From the NCBI GenBank assembly GCA_947494675.1, contig CANLVP010000002.1, positions 248,001 through 312,000 of the forward strand: DNA of 64,000 bases, given 5' to 3'. The position numbers were made by a program, and so were the translations under genes. The stretch is from an uncultured Paracoccaceae bacterium. Lineage in GTDB: Bacteria; Pseudomonadota; Alphaproteobacteria; Rhodobacterales; Rhodobacteraceae. This document shows positions 42,746 through 52,867 of the stretch, in pieces; the first letter of the stretch is position 1; each line of letters starts with the position of its first letter. The notes beneath the pieces are model-generated. The model searched no databases. It had not been told where the DNA came from and saw only the letters and a list, made by a program, of their open reading frames with translations.

Positions 42746-42841
42746 GTGACCTGTCTGAAAGTCAGGTTTCCCCCCGGATGACGTCAGGTTAAGCGCAAAA
42801 GTGGGACGGGGCTGAGCGATTGGCCTATCGGGAGAATACGA

Positions 42842-43447
42842 ATGACTGACGAGGTTTCTCAGGTCGGTGACCTGCGAATGCAACCTGCCGAGACGGGGTC
42901 CGCGTCACGTGATGCGACGTCTGAGCGGATTGTCAGCTATACAAAATCAGATCAGACCGTGTTGGAGCTTGGTGCGGGCGACGGGCGATTGGCGTTTGAT
43001 ATTGCCCCTCATGTCGGCCGCTATATCTGCTCGGATGCCGCCGCTGATCTGGTGTCAGTTGCGGCTTCGCGCACGCGCGGGCTGGGGAACGTGGAATGCG
43101 TGAACTTGTCGGCGGAGGATGCCAGTCTGCCACGGCATCTGGATATGGTGATCGCGATTGATCTGTTGCAGCAGCTTGACGATATGCCGCGCGCGTTGCG
43201 CCGGGTGCATGGATTGCTGCGACCCGGCGGGCTGTTTGTGTCGCGGACGGTGACTGTTGCGGGGTCAAGTCAGGCGTTGCGGCTGCCGGACCTGTTGCGC
43301 CAGATGATCGGCCGCCCGCCGCGCATGTCATTGGTCAGCGCCCCTGCGCTTGAACGGATGGTGCGGACGGCGGGCTTTGACGTGATCAGCTGCGATATGC
43401 TGCCGCGCGATAGCCGCAACTGCATGATCGTCGCGAAAGCGCGTTAG
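42842..43447 (+). CDS. Class I SAM-dependent methyltransferase
   Basis: A 201-residue methyltransferase. SAM motif I is [16 protein letters not shown] (about residues 40-55), followed by '[50 protein letters not shown]', the standard motif II/III region. The closing part '[15 protein letters not shown]' fits small-molecule methyltransferases. Substrate unknown. It ends with a 4-base overlap of the convergent rsmA stop. Confidence 0.85.
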   Translation: MTDEVSQVGDLRMQPAETGSASRDATSERIVSYTKSDQTVLELGAGDGRLAFDIAPHVGRYICSDAAADLVSVAASRTRGLGNVECVNLSAEDASLPRHLDMVIAIDLLQQLDDMPRALRRVHGLLRPGGLFVSRTVTVAGSSQALRLPDLLRQMIGRPPRMSLVSAPALERMVRTAGFDVISCDMLPRDSRNCMIVAKAR

Positions 43448-44277
43448 CGATCAAGGCTTTGCGCGAGTGCGCAGAACGCCTCTAACCCCACCTGTTCGGC
43501 GCGTTCTGTTGGCTTGATGCCAGCGGCGATCAGATGATCCTCAATCTGAGGCGAGACGGATTTCAGTGCGGAGCGGAGCATTTTGCGGCGTTGGTTGAAG
43601 GCCGCGGCAACCACACGGTTGAGCGTGGCGGCATTGGCCGGATAGCGCGGTGCGGGCAGGGCGGTCAGATGCACCACGGCAGAGGAGACCTTGGGTGCGG
43701 GGCTGAATGCCTCTGGTGGCAGATCAAGCACGATGCGTGGATCGCTGCGCCACTGGGCGAGCAGGGCCAACCGACCGTAAGCCTTGGACCCCGGTTGCGC
43801 GACGATGCGCTGCGCGACCTCGCGTTGAAACATCAGCGTAAGCGATGACCATTGTGGTGGCCATGTGGGTGGGGTGAGCCAGCGGACCAAAAGCTCTGTC
43901 CCTACGTTGTAGGGCAGGTTCGCTGCGATCTTATAGGGCGGTGTCAGGTGCCGTGTGACATCCACGTCCAGCGCGTCGCCCACGACATAAGACATGCGGT
44001 CAGGGTAGCGGGCGGCGATCTGGTCAAGCGCGGGGGCGCAGCGCGGGTCTTTTTCAATGGCCAGCACGCGGCGCGCGCCTTCGGCGAGTAGCCCACGGGT
44101 TAGTCCGCCGGGGCCGGGGCCGACCTCAAGCACATCTGTTTCAGACAAATCACCCGCCAGCCGCGCAATCTTGGCCGTCAGATTGAGGTCGAGCAGAAAG
44201 TTCTGACCAAGCGACTTTTTGGCGGCGATCCCATGGGCGTCGATCACCTGCCGCAGCGGGGGAAGATCATCAATCAT
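43444..44277 (-). CDS. rsmA: 16S rRNA (adenine(1518)-N(6)/adenine(1519)-N(6))-dimethyltransferase
   Basis: A 277-residue KsgA-family enzyme dimethylating two adenines in helix 45 of 16S rRNA. Motifs are [35 protein letters not shown] (SAM), and the catalytic NLPY in [19 protein letters not shown]. It is the last gene of the leftward envelope block, 66 bases after pdxA, the surA-pdxA-rsmA order known from many proteobacteria. Confidence 0.96.
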   Translation of the reverse strand: MIDDLPPLRQVIDAHGIAAKKSLGQNFLLDLNLTAKIARLAGDLSETDVLEVGPGPGGLTRGLLAEGARRVLAIEKDPRCAPALDQIAARYPDRMSYVVGDALDVDVTRHLTPPYKIAANLPYNVGTELLVRWLTPPTWPPQWSSLTLMFQREVAQRIVAQPGSKAYGRLALLAQWRSDPRIVLDLPPEAFSPAPKVSSAVVHLTALPAPRYPANAATLNRVVAAAFNQRRKMLRSALKSVSPQIEDHLIAAGIKPTERAEQVGLEAFCALAQSLDR

Positions 44278-44300
44278 GCATGGGTCTTTCTTTGATCTCT

Positions 44301-44340
44301 AAATATCCCCGCCGGAGGCATGATTTTTCGCCGAAAAATC
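44301..44340. repeat. AAATATCC-type intergenic element with hairpin GATTTTTCG/CGAAAAATC
   Basis: AAATATCCCCGCCGGAGGC (44301-44319) is followed by a perfect 9-base inverted repeat GATTTTTCG-C-CGAAAAATC (44322-44340) in the gap between pdxA and rsmA. The leader resembles the element at 33170. Being inside a presumptive operon, it could be a processing or attenuation point rather than a full terminator. Confidence 0.45.
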
Positions 44341-44343
44341 GCA

Positions 44344-45273
44344 TCACCTGCTCCGCGCATCGGCCATGGTGGCGGCCATCTTGATCGCGGCGATCATCGA
44401 TGTGGCGTCGGCAATGCCCTTACCTGCGATATCAAACGCAGTGCCGTGATCGGGAGAGGTGCGGATGAACGGCAAGCCAAGGGTTACGTTCACGCCGCCT
44501 GAAAAGTCGAGTGTCTTAATGGGGATCAGGGCCTGATCGTGATACATGCACAGGGCCACGTCATAGCCCGCGCGCGCGCCTGCGTGAAACATCGTATCTG
44601 CTGAGAGCGGTCCAAAGATATCAAGCCCCTGCGCCCGCAGGGCGGTGATGACGGGGGCGATCATCTCACCCTCTTCATGGCCCATCTTGCCGTCTTCGCC
44701 TGCGTGGGGGTTCAGCCCGGCGACGGCGATGCGTGGTGAGGTGATGCCAAAGTCGCGTTGCAGCGCGCGGGCCGTGATCAACGCGGTGTCGGTCAAGAGC
44801 CGTGCGGTCAGTTGGCTTGGCACCTCGGACAGCGGGATATGGATGGTGGCGGGCACGACGCGCAGGGCGTCGCAGGCGAGCATCATCACCACGGGCACAT
44901 CACCGGCCAGCGCCGAGAGGTATTCGGTATGGCCGGGGTAGGCGAAATCAGCACCGTCTTTCAGCGCGGCTTTGTGGATGGGGGCGGTGCAGATGGCGCG
45001 GGCCTTGCCGGAGGTAACCATTTCAACGCCCTCGGCGATGGCGTCGATGACACCCTGGGCATGGGCGGGGTTGGGAACGCCGGGCACGCGGGGTGCGCCA
45101 AAGTCGCGCGCAAGCACCGGAAAATCGGACGGTGTATGTGTGGGCAGGTGGCTGGGGTCACCAATCCACACGATCGGCACCTGATCCTTCAGGGCTGCCC
45201 AAGCGGTCACGGCAATTTCGGGGCCGATGCCCGCAGGCTCGCCGCAACTGATCACGATGGGGGGCTGGGACAT
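44344..45273 (-). CDS. pdxA: 4-hydroxythreonine-4-phosphate dehydrogenase
   Basis: A 309-residue metal-dependent NAD(P)+ dehydrogenase of vitamin B6 synthesis. Recognised by ISCGEPAGIGPEIAVTAW at the N-terminus, the metal-binding PGHTEYLSALAG His, NPHAGEDGKMGHEE, MYHDQALIPIKTLDF and SPDHGTAFDIAGKG. It shares one base with the surA stop (TGATG), so translation is coupled. Confidence 0.96.
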   Translation of the reverse strand: MSQPPIVISCGEPAGIGPEIAVTAWAALKDQVPIVWIGDPSHLPTHTPSDFPVLARDFGAPRVPGVPNPAHAQGVIDAIAEGVEMVTSGKARAICTAPIHKAALKDGADFAYPGHTEYLSALAGDVPVVMMLACDALRVVPATIHIPLSEVPSQLTARLLTDTALITARALQRDFGITSPRIAVAGLNPHAGEDGKMGHEEGEMIAPVITALRAQGLDIFGPLSADTMFHAGARAGYDVALCMYHDQALIPIKTLDFSGGVNVTLGLPFIRTSPDHGTAFDIAGKGIADATSMIAAIKMAATMADARSR

Positions 45274-46469
45274 CAGCCGTTGATATTTGCCGAAGAGCGC
45301 AGCTCTTCCAGCAGCGCATTTGCGAGACCCGCCAGACGTTGGCTGCGCAGCTGTTCGGCCACGGCTGTGCGGTCGCCGGTGTCTTCGCTGGATTGACGGT
45401 TACACAGCATCAGGAAAACGATGTTGTTGCCACGGGTCACGTTGTAGCTGACCTCACCCCGGTCGAGACGGGCCAGCTCAAGCGCGATGTCTTGCGGAAT
45501 CTCAGAAGGGGCGCGTTCGTTGCGTTCCAGGACTTCGGGGGCTTGGCCCTGCGCGGCACCGTAAAGGTCGTCACAGACATCAACGTCCAGTGCCAGGCGG
45601 GCCGCTGCGGCGCGGCCTGCATCGGTGCCCGCGCCGGGGATGTAGTAGGCTGCATATTCAATGGAGGTTGGTGCACTCGGCGCTGAGGCAACCTCGCGCA
45701 CGCCGCGCATTTGGAAGAGGGCGACGCCGCCCGTGATGCCGATGGGGGCGGTGACTTCACCCGGGGACAGACCCAGCAAGAGGCCCTGCAGTTGGGGCGG
45801 GTAGTTTGAGATTGGCAACCAGCCCAAGCGTCCGCCATTGTTGCGTGATGGCAGCGCAGAGTGTTGCCGGGCAAAGCTGGAAAACTGCGCCTCGGACGTG
45901 GTTTGCGCAATCTGGCTGGCCAGCGCGTTGGCGCGGGCCGCCTGTGGTGGTGGCGCGGGGATGATGATTTCGGACAAGAGCACCTCAATCCCGTCCGCGC
46001 CAGCACCGGACTGGCCCAACGCGCGGTCGATGTCAGCGGCGGTGATGGTGACGGAATTGCCATAGCGGGACCGGATATAGTCGCGCCAGCTGACGCCCAT
46101 GCGCACGAATTCCTCGAGCGTTTCATAGGCAACGCCATTTTGCGCAAGGATCGTCGTGAATTGCTCAGCCGTCAGATTTGCGCGGCCTGCAAAGGCCTCA
46201 ACCTCATTGGCGAGCGCTTCTGGCGTGATTGACAGGCCCGCGCGGTCCAGCGCGATCTGCTTGAGCCGGTCGTCGATCAATTGCTCGCGGGCCAGTTCGT
46301 CCAGATTGCCCGGCGTGCGGAATAGCTCCAGCAGCTTGCGGCGCTGTTCCAGTTCAAAGACCGTGACCACCTTGTTGTCGACCGTGATCGCGGGCGAAAA
46401 GTTCTGGGCAGAAGCGATGGCCGCAGGCAGGGCCAGCAGGATCGAAAGCAAGAGGGGTGCAAGGCGCAT
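45273..46469 (-). CDS. surA: Periplasmic chaperone/peptidyl-prolyl isomerase SurA
   Basis: A 398-residue periplasmic chaperone for outer-membrane proteins. Signal peptide MRLAPLLLSILLALPAAIASA, then the SurA N-domain (ITVDNKVVTVFELEQRRKLLELF ... LIDDRLKQIALDRAGLSITPEALANEVEAFA), then a parvulin-like domain (VLLSEIIIP ... FARQHSALPSRNNGGRLGWLPISNYPPQLQG). The parvulin active site may be degenerate, as in many SurA domains. It sits just after lptD, one of its main clients. Confidence 0.94.
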   Translation of the reverse strand: MRLAPLLLSILLALPAAIASAQNFSPAITVDNKVVTVFELEQRRKLLELFRTPGNLDELAREQLIDDRLKQIALDRAGLSITPEALANEVEAFAGRANLTAEQFTTILAQNGVAYETLEEFVRMGVSWRDYIRSRYGNSVTITAADIDRALGQSGAGADGIEVLLSEIIIPAPPPQAARANALASQIAQTTSEAQFSSFARQHSALPSRNNGGRLGWLPISNYPPQLQGLLLGLSPGEVTAPIGITGGVALFQMRGVREVASAPSAPTSIEYAAYYIPGAGTDAGRAAAARLALDVDVCDDLYGAAQGQAPEVLERNERAPSEIPQDIALELARLDRGEVSYNVTRGNNIVFLMLCNRQSSEDTGDRTAVAEQLRSQRLAGLANALLEELRSSANING

Positions 46470-46494
46470 CGTCTAGGTCCTTTGGGTCGTCTGG

Positions 46495-48585
46495 TTATTG
46501 CGTGCAACGGGCTGTGGGTCTGCCGGTGACGCTGGCGGCGGAAAAGCCTGCCAAGGACACCGATAACCCGTAATCCGTCGATGGGTCCACCGTAGTGGAA
46601 GACGTATAGCGGCGCGAGACCGAAAGATCGACTGTCACGCATTCGTTGCGCCATTCCACGCCAAGGCCTGCGGTGGCGGGCGCGTCGGCGATAATGTCGT
46701 AGCGGGCGTCAAAGCTGACGGCCCAGCTGGGTGAGAGGCGCACGCTGCCATCGACCGACCATTCCGACACAGTGTCAGAGCGGCCCACCTCGCCATCGGC
46801 GATCTGGTAGATATAGGCGGCCCCAAGGTTCAGCGTTTCGGTTTGCCAATCCACGAGCGCTTGGGCCAGCACCGGCTGGAAGTCATCCGAGAAAAGGCTG
46901 CGCCCTTCAACCCGCAGGCCTTGGGGCAACAGGACATGCCCCGCGATCAGCCAGTCAGAGCGTTTGTCGCGCTGGCCCGAGGTGACGGTGAAATCGGTTT
47001 GCGCGGTGTCGCGGAAGATGCGCCCGAAGCTAAGCGATGTATGGCTGCCGCCTTTGCCGACGCGGGTGTAGTTCAGCCCTACAGTGCCACGCAGGCCGGT
47101 TTCAACGGCGTCATCGCCGGGAAAGCGGGTAAGGGACATCAGGTTCGCGGTGTCGAATTCAGGGCGCGTGCTGTCCTCATTCGGGACGGCATCGCCATAA
47201 GCGTCAGACCAGGCCAGCGCCAAGGTGGGTTCCAGCAGGTGGCTGGCGTTGGAGGTTTGTTTGGTCAGCGGGTAGCGCATGGTGACACCAAGGCTGGGCA
47301 CGGCGCGGGTGAGATCGGTCTTGAACGCGCCGGAATCGTTGACCTGATACCAATCGGCGCGCAGGTCCGCTGTCGCGGTTGTCAGCAGCCCGATGGGGGC
47401 CACCCATGTGCGGTCCCAGTTTGCATTCGCACCCACACGGGTCACGTCGCGGCCATCTTCGCCCGTGGCGTCGCCATAGCGGATGATCGCATCGCCCGAT
47501 GCCCCAAGGGTCAGCGTGCCACCGGCGGCAGCAAGGCGGCGGTCGTAGGTAACCTCTGCCACGATGGGCGGTAGGGAGCGGTTTGATTCGTCGTCGCGCA
47601 GGGTCTGGTAGTAGGTAAAGCTTGCGTCCAGCAGGGCGTTGTCGGTGATCCGGGTCAGTGAGACGGCGCTATCGAGGCGGTCTTTCTCGGAATAGCCGTA
47701 GTCCAGCAGGTAGGCGTCGTCGCTCGCGGCCTCGGCGTCGAAGTTCAGCGTATAGCCACGGCCCAGATCAAAGCGGCCCATGGCAAAGATGTAACCGCGC
47801 GCGCCATCGTCACCCAGCGTGTCGTCGCTGGCGGCGGCTGAGATTGCGATGTCGCCCGTGGCAAAGGCTTGGCGGTAGCGCGCCTCAAGCGTGCGGGTCT
47901 CAGGCGAGACATAGGGCGTGAGCAGCACGTCGCGGTGGTCGCCCAGCGTGATGAAATAGGGGAGCTTGAGCCCGATCCCGAGCTGGTCGGTAGAACGGAC
48001 ACGCGGGATCAGCAGGCCGGTGGCGCGGTCAACGCTGGGATCCGGCAGGCGCACACGGGGCAGGTAGACGAGCGGCACGCCTGCGACGCGGAACTGCGCG
48101 CCGGTAAAGTAAAGCTGGCCTGCCTCTTCATCATGGACGATCCGCTCGGCGCGGATTTCCCAAAGCGGGGCCTTACCACCGCAGACAGCACAGGAGGTGA
48201 CGGCGGTTTTGTAGAGCTGGGAATAGCGCCCCTCGGCCCGGTCGATCTGATTGGCGGCCAGTTGCAGCTGTTGGTTCAGCACAAGGCGCGCGCCCAAAAG
48301 GACACCGTTTTCAAGACGGGGGTCCAGCGTGGCGCTGTTTGCTGTCAGGATCGTGCCATCAGGGGCGGTGATAAAGATCGGGCCGGTGATGGTCAGTTGG
48401 TCACTGGGGCGGTCATAGATGATCTGGGCGGCGGACATACGGGTGCCGTCGGCGAAAACCTCAATATTGCCGGACGCGATCAGGCGTTCACCGCCGGCGA
48501 CAGTCACGCTGTCGGCCACAAGGGTCGCGGGGGTTTGCGCGGCGGCTGCAAGGGGCAAAAGCAAGAAAAAGATGAGCCAGCGCAT
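46495..48585 (-). CDS. lptD: LPS-assembly protein LptD
   Basis: A 696-residue outer-membrane LPS translocon. Signal peptide MRWLIFFLLLPLAAAA, then an OstA/LptA-like jelly roll (VADSVTVAGGERLIASGNIEVFADGTRMSAAQIIYD), then a large beta-barrel (LYFTGAQFRVAGVPLVYLPRVRLPDPSVDRATGLLIP onward). Cysteines occur in pairs at the N-terminal region (TSCAVCGG) and near the C-terminus (NECVTV, TARCTQ), as needed for the inter-domain disulfides. ATG at 48585 overlaps the lptG stop by one base. Length is a little shorter than the E. coli protein, normal for this order. Confidence 0.95.
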   Translation of the reverse strand: MRWLIFFLLLPLAAAAQTPATLVADSVTVAGGERLIASGNIEVFADGTRMSAAQIIYDRPSDQLTITGPIFITAPDGTILTANSATLDPRLENGVLLGARLVLNQQLQLAANQIDRAEGRYSQLYKTAVTSCAVCGGKAPLWEIRAERIVHDEEAGQLYFTGAQFRVAGVPLVYLPRVRLPDPSVDRATGLLIPRVRSTDQLGIGLKLPYFITLGDHRDVLLTPYVSPETRTLEARYRQAFATGDIAISAAASDDTLGDDGARGYIFAMGRFDLGRGYTLNFDAEAASDDAYLLDYGYSEKDRLDSAVSLTRITDNALLDASFTYYQTLRDDESNRSLPPIVAEVTYDRRLAAAGGTLTLGASGDAIIRYGDATGEDGRDVTRVGANANWDRTWVAPIGLLTTATADLRADWYQVNDSGAFKTDLTRAVPSLGVTMRYPLTKQTSNASHLLEPTLALAWSDAYGDAVPNEDSTRPEFDTANLMSLTRFPGDDAVETGLRGTVGLNYTRVGKGGSHTSLSFGRIFRDTAQTDFTVTSGQRDKRSDWLIAGHVLLPQGLRVEGRSLFSDDFQPVLAQALVDWQTETLNLGAAYIYQIADGEVGRSDTVSEWSVDGSVRLSPSWAVSFDARYDIIADAPATAGLGVEWRNECVTVDLSVSRRYTSSTTVDPSTDYGLSVSLAGFSAASVTGRPTARCTQ

Positions 48586-49679
48586 CAGCCTTCTTCCCGA
48601 TGCAGCAAGAGCCCCATGGCGAGGCCGATGGCAATGAGTGGCGGGGCCCAAGCGGCCAATGCTGCGGGCACATCGCCGTTTTCGCCCAGGATTTGCGCGA
48701 AGTTGCGCAGGAAGTAGAGGGTGAAGGACAGTAGGATTGCCAAGAGGACGGCGAGTCCGGTTTTGCCACCGCGTTGGTGGCGCAAGGTAAAGGCGGCACC
48801 GATCATCACCATGGCGACCAGAAAGAGCGGCAGGGCGATTTCCATCTGGAACCAGACGGTGTGACGCTGGGCCGAAAAGCCGGAGGTTTGCAGCCGGTCG
48901 ATAAAGGCGGGCAGGTCCCAGATTGAGATCGACGAGGGCGTGCCAAAGCTGTTGCGAATCTGGTCAGGCGTCAGGGTCGAGGGGATCGAGAGCATGGGAT
49001 GGGTCGTGGCCTGCGCCTCTGGCGTTGTATCAAGGGCGAGAGGCCAGCGTTTGGCGTCCCTGAGCTGCCAGTTGCCGTCGACAAGCGTGGCGGTGACGGC
49101 GTCGATCCGCAGCGTTGGGCCACCTGTTGGGGCAAAGGCGATAAAGCTGACGTCTTGCAACACGGTGCCGCCAAGGTTGGCACCCGCCGCACGGATCACG
49201 GTTTGGCCGGTTTCATCCCCTTGCCGCAGCCATAGGCCGGTTTCACCCAGCGACAGGATCGGGCTTTCGCCAGTGAGCAGGTTGGCGCGGATGTCGTATT
49301 GCCGCGAAGTGGCTGCAACGATGGGGTTGAAGGCGGCGACCGCGAGCATGCCAATCAGCAGCGCCATCAGGGCGGGGGGCACAAGCGCGCGCAAGGCAGA
49401 GCGGCCAGCGGCGCGGGTGACCACCATCTCGGAACTGCGGGCGAGGCCAAGAAAGAGCGAGATGGTAGAGATGATCATGATGAGCGGCAGGATGCGGTAG
49501 ATCGATTGCGGGATCGCCAAAAGGGACAGGCGGAAGACTTGGCCGAACGTGGCATCTGCGCCAGAGAACCGGCGGAGTTGGTCCACGAGCCCCAGAAAGC
49601 CGGAGATCAGCAGAAAGACAAAGAACACACCCGCAAAGATCATCACGAAGCGGCGGGCAAAGTAGCGATCAAGGATCAT
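48585..49679 (-). CDS. lptG: LPS export ABC transporter permease LptG
   Basis: A 364-residue YjgP/YjgQ permease. About three N-terminal and three C-terminal membrane helices flank a periplasmic beta-jellyroll. Typical are ILDRYFARRFVMIFAGVFFVFLLI at the start and SSEMVVTRAAGRSALRALVPPALMA for the coupling helix. ATG at 49679 overlaps the lptF stop (ATGA). Works with LptF and LptB2 to extract LPS from the inner membrane. Confidence 0.95.
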   Translation of the reverse strand: MILDRYFARRFVMIFAGVFFVFLLISGFLGLVDQLRRFSGADATFGQVFRLSLLAIPQSIYRILPLIMIISTISLFLGLARSSEMVVTRAAGRSALRALVPPALMALLIGMLAVAAFNPIVAATSRQYDIRANLLTGESPILSLGETGLWLRQGDETGQTVIRAAGANLGGTVLQDVSFIAFAPTGGPTLRIDAVTATLVDGNWQLRDAKRWPLALDTTPEAQATTHPMLSIPSTLTPDQIRNSFGTPSSISIWDLPAFIDRLQTSGFSAQRHTVWFQMEIALPLFLVAMVMIGAAFTLRHQRGGKTGLAVLLAILLSFTLYFLRNFAQILGENGDVPAALAAWAPPLIAIGLAMGLLLHREEG

Positions 49680-50815
49680 GCCAGCGCCCCCGGTTTGCGT
49701 TTGAAGAGGAACGGTTTGGTCGCGATGTAAAGAAGGGTGACGATGATCACGGCCCCAGCCACGACGGCGAGGTAGCTGGCATACCACATCCCCGGTGTGG
49801 TGCGCGCGATGTTGAGGCCTGTGGTCTCAAGCGCTTTGATGACGATGATCAGGAAGATCGCGCCGACGATCTGCCGCCAAACGCCAAAGCGGCTGAACCC
49901 GCCGACGATGAGCGCGGCAAAGCCCAGAAGGGCGGCAATCGTTCCAAGTAGGGCTTGGGACACGCGGTCATGGGCGTCGGCCACAAGCTGTGCGGCAGTG
50001 CGGCCCGTTTCAGCCTCAAGCGCGGGGGTGGGGTTCAGCAGCTCCCACGTCATCAACTCGCGTGCGGTGCGTTGGTCAGACGGCGTGACGGCGATCAGGT
50101 CGCCGATGTTATAGGCAAAATCGCTGAAGGAGGTGGTGAAGAGCCGACCGGTTGCGGTGCGCAGGGTCTGGGCGAGGCCATCGACCATGACCAGTTGCGC
50201 GTCATCGGCGGTGCGCACCAGATAGGCTTGCGAGGCGGTATAGGTCACCTCCGCTCCCGGATCACGCAGGTCAGAGAGGAAGACATCGCGCAGCTCACCC
50301 GCCGGTGTGATTTCCCGGATATAGACGGTGATGCCGGGGGCGGGCTCGAGGAACTGGCCTTCGGTCAGGATCCGGGCGGTGACGTTTTGTGCGATTTCGC
50401 CTTGGCGGTCGTTGAGCTGCGCGGTCGAGAGCGGCACAAGGATGTGCATCAGCACCGACATCAAGAGCGCCACGATCAGGCCAAAGACCAACACGGGCCG
50501 CGCCATGCGCCAGGGTGAAAAGCCGGTGGCCTGCACGACGACAAGCTCGGATTCCGTGCTCATCCGGTTGGTGACATAGACAGAGGCGGCAAAGGCCGCG
50601 AGGGGCAGGGCGAGGCGGATCACACCGGGGAGGGAGAGCGCGGTGAATTCCAGAAAGACGCCAAAGGATTGGCCGTCAGCGATCAGCTGATCAAAGAGGC
50701 GCACCGCCTGATTGATCCAATAGACCAGAACAAGCACAAGGCTGAAGAAGCCAAAGAGCATCATCAGTTGCGCCAGCAGATATCGGTCAAATCGCGGCAA
50801 ACGCCCGCACCCCAT
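49676..50815 (-). CDS. lptF: LPS export ABC transporter permease LptF
   Basis: A 379-residue partner of LptG with the same six-helix plus jellyroll layout: PRFDRYLLAQLMMLFGFFSLVLVLVYWI at the start, then the coupling helix region STESELVVVQATGFSPWRMARPVLV. The ATG at 50815 gives the conserved beginning; an upstream in-frame ATG (50872) would add 19 non-typical residues and reach nearly into the pepA promoter. First gene of the leftward envelope operon. Confidence 0.94.
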   Translation of the reverse strand: MGCGRLPRFDRYLLAQLMMLFGFFSLVLVLVYWINQAVRLFDQLIADGQSFGVFLEFTALSLPGVIRLALPLAAFAASVYVTNRMSTESELVVVQATGFSPWRMARPVLVFGLIVALLMSVLMHILVPLSTAQLNDRQGEIAQNVTARILTEGQFLEPAPGITVYIREITPAGELRDVFLSDLRDPGAEVTYTASQAYLVRTADDAQLVMVDGLAQTLRTATGRLFTTSFSDFAYNIGDLIAVTPSDQRTARELMTWELLNPTPALEAETGRTAAQLVADAHDRVSQALLGTIAALLGFAALIVGGFSRFGVWRQIVGAIFLIIVIKALETTGLNIARTTPGMWYASYLAVVAGAVIIVTLLYIATKPFLFKRKPGALA

Positions 50816-50932
50816 TCTTTTGTCGGAGAAACTAGCGCAAGCGGGGGCCAGACAAAACTGCAAACTGGTCATTGTGGCGGGGGATCGCTAGGCATTGGGG
50901 GATGATTTGATCCGCTTTGAAAGGCCGCGCCC

Positions 50933-52399
50933 ATGACCACCCCCGTTGATATCCGTTTTGAAGCTGTTGATCTGGATGCGCTGGGCGCAGTGGAGGGCAT
51001 GATCGCGGTCTTTGTGACGCCTGATGGCAAGCTTGATGCGGGCGCGCGCAAGGTGAACACGCTGAGCCGCAAGGCGCTGACGCGGTTGGTCGAGAGTGCG
51101 GCGTTTGAAAAGGCCAGTGAGGGCGATGTTATGCGCATGGGGTTCCCGGCGGGCATGGCCGCAGAGGCGGTGATCGTGGTGAAGCTGTCCAAGCGGCCCG
51201 ATGTTGCGCGCGCGCGTAAGGCGGGTGCTGCCTTGGGTAAGGCGCTGGGCAAGGCAGGGCTGTGCGTTGTCGCGGGGGCTTTCGGCCGGGCCGAAGAGGT
51301 GGCGCTGGGGATCGCGCTGCGGGCCTATGACTTTGACGTGCACAAGTCGAAGGAAAGCGACCCAAAGGGTAGCGTCACGATGATGGTGTCCAAGCCCGAA
51401 GAGGTCGCGGCTGAAGCGCGGTCTGGCATGGCTGTGGCAGAGGGCGTGTTCTTTACCCGTGATCTGACCAATGAGCCTGCCAATGTGCTGACCACCGACG
51501 ACTTTGCCGCCCGTCTGGCCGCGATGCAGGAGCTGGGGCTGGAGGTTGAAATCCTCGAAGAGCCGGAGCTGGAAAAACTGGGGATGCGGTCGCTTTTGAG
51601 TGTGGGGCAGGGGTCAGCAAGCCCGTCCAAAGTGGTTGTCATGCAGTGGAATGGCGGCGGTGATGAGGCCCCCTTTGCCCTTGTCGGCAAGGGGGTGGTC
51701 TTTGACACCGGCGGGATCAGCCTGAAACCCGCGGCGGGCATGGAAGACATGACGATGGATATGGGCGGCGCAGGTGTGGTGTCTGGCGTGATGCGGACGC
51801 TGGCGCTGCGCAAGGCGAAGGCCAATGTGGTCGGACTTGTGGGGATCGTTGAAAATATGCCGAGCAGCACAGCGACGAGGCCCGGCGACGTGGTGACGGC
51901 AATGTCGGGCACCACGATTGAGATCATCAACACCGATGCCGAGGGGCGTTTGGTGCTGGCGGATGTGCTTTGGTACGCGCAGGAACGGTTCAAGCCGCAG
52001 GGGATGATCAATCTGGCGACGCTCACAGGCGCGGTGATCATCGCGCTGGGCCATGAGAATGCAGGCGTCTTCAGCAATGATGATGCGTTGGCGGGGCAGT
52101 TCCTGAAAGCCGCAGAAGCCGAGGGCGAAGGTGCGTGGCGGATGCCGCTGGGCAAAGGCTACGACAAGCTGATCAAAAGCCGGATTGCGGACATCAAGAA
52201 CACAGGCGGGCGGCCAGCAGGGTCCATCACGGCGGCACAATTCCTGCAGCGGTTTGTGAAGGATGACATGCCATGGTGCCATCTTGATATCGCGGGCGTG
52301 GCCCATATCAAGAGCGGCACAGCACTTGCGCCCGGCGGCGCGACGGGCTGGGGTGTTGCGGCGCTGAACCGGCTGATCGCGGATCAGTTTGAGGGCTAG
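50933..52399 (+). CDS. pepA: Leucyl aminopeptidase (M17)
   Basis: A 488-residue cytosol aminopeptidase. An N-terminal macro-like domain precedes the catalytic domain with VGKGVVFDTGGISLKPAAGMEDMTMDMGGAG (catalytic Lys/Asp metal ligands) and the family signature NTDAEGRLVLADVLWYA. It cleaves N-terminal residues from peptides and can bind DNA in some species. Divergent from lptF; holC starts 3 bases after its stop, a conserved pepA-holC pair. Confidence 0.96.
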   Translation: MTTPVDIRFEAVDLDALGAVEGMIAVFVTPDGKLDAGARKVNTLSRKALTRLVESAAFEKASEGDVMRMGFPAGMAAEAVIVVKLSKRPDVARARKAGAALGKALGKAGLCVVAGAFGRAEEVALGIALRAYDFDVHKSKESDPKGSVTMMVSKPEEVAAEARSGMAVAEGVFFTRDLTNEPANVLTTDDFAARLAAMQELGLEVEILEEPELEKLGMRSLLSVGQGSASPSKVVVMQWNGGGDEAPFALVGKGVVFDTGGISLKPAAGMEDMTMDMGGAGVVSGVMRTLALRKAKANVVGLVGIVENMPSSTATRPGDVVTAMSGTTIEIINTDAEGRLVLADVLWYAQERFKPQGMINLATLTGAVIIALGHENAGVFSNDDALAGQFLKAAEAEGEGAWRMPLGKGYDKLIKSRIADIKNTGGRPAGSITAAQFLQRFVKDDMPWCHLDIAGVAHIKSGTALAPGGATGWGVAALNRLIADQFEG

Positions 52400-52402
52400 G
52401 GC

Positions 52403-52867
52403 ATGGGCGCTGCGTTCTTTTATCACCTGACCGAAAGCCCGCTGGAGGCGACGCTGCCGATGCTTTTGACCAAGTCGCGGCAGGCGGGGTGGCGGGTGCT
52501 GGTGCGTGGGCCTGCACCGCTTTTGCAGCGTCTGGATCAGGTGTTGTGGGAGGGCGACCCCGACGGGTTTCTGCCGCATGGGATGGCCGGTGGCGCGCAC
52601 GACGCAGACCAGCCCATCTTGTTAGGCGATGTGCCTGCGGATGGGTTTGATTGTGTGATGAGCGTGGGCGGCGCGGCGATCACATCAAGCGAAGTTGGCT
52701 TGGCGCAGCGGGTTTGCGTTCTCTTTGACGGGGCGGACGGCGAAGCGCTGCAAACCGCGCGGGACCAGTGGAAAGGTCTGACGGGAGAAGGGTGCCAAGC
52801 GCAATACTGGGCGCAGGATGATGGCCGCTGGGTGAAAAAGGCGGAAGCTGGGGGAGGCGAGGCCTAG
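52403..52867 (+). CDS. holC: DNA polymerase III subunit chi
   Basis: A 154-residue chi subunit of the clamp-loader complex, which contacts SSB. Typical are AFFYHLTESPLEATLPMLLTKSRQAGWRVLVRG at the N-terminus, LWEGDPDGFLPHGMAGGAHDADQPILLGD in the centre, and the QWKGLTGEGCQAQYWAQDDGRWVKK ending. It overlaps the tiny convergent lipoprotein gene by 4 bases. Confidence 0.93.
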   Translation: MGAAFFYHLTESPLEATLPMLLTKSRQAGWRVLVRGPAPLLQRLDQVLWEGDPDGFLPHGMAGGAHDADQPILLGDVPADGFDCVMSVGGAAITSSEVGLAQRVCVLFDGADGEALQTARDQWKGLTGEGCQAQYWAQDDGRWVKKAEAGGGEA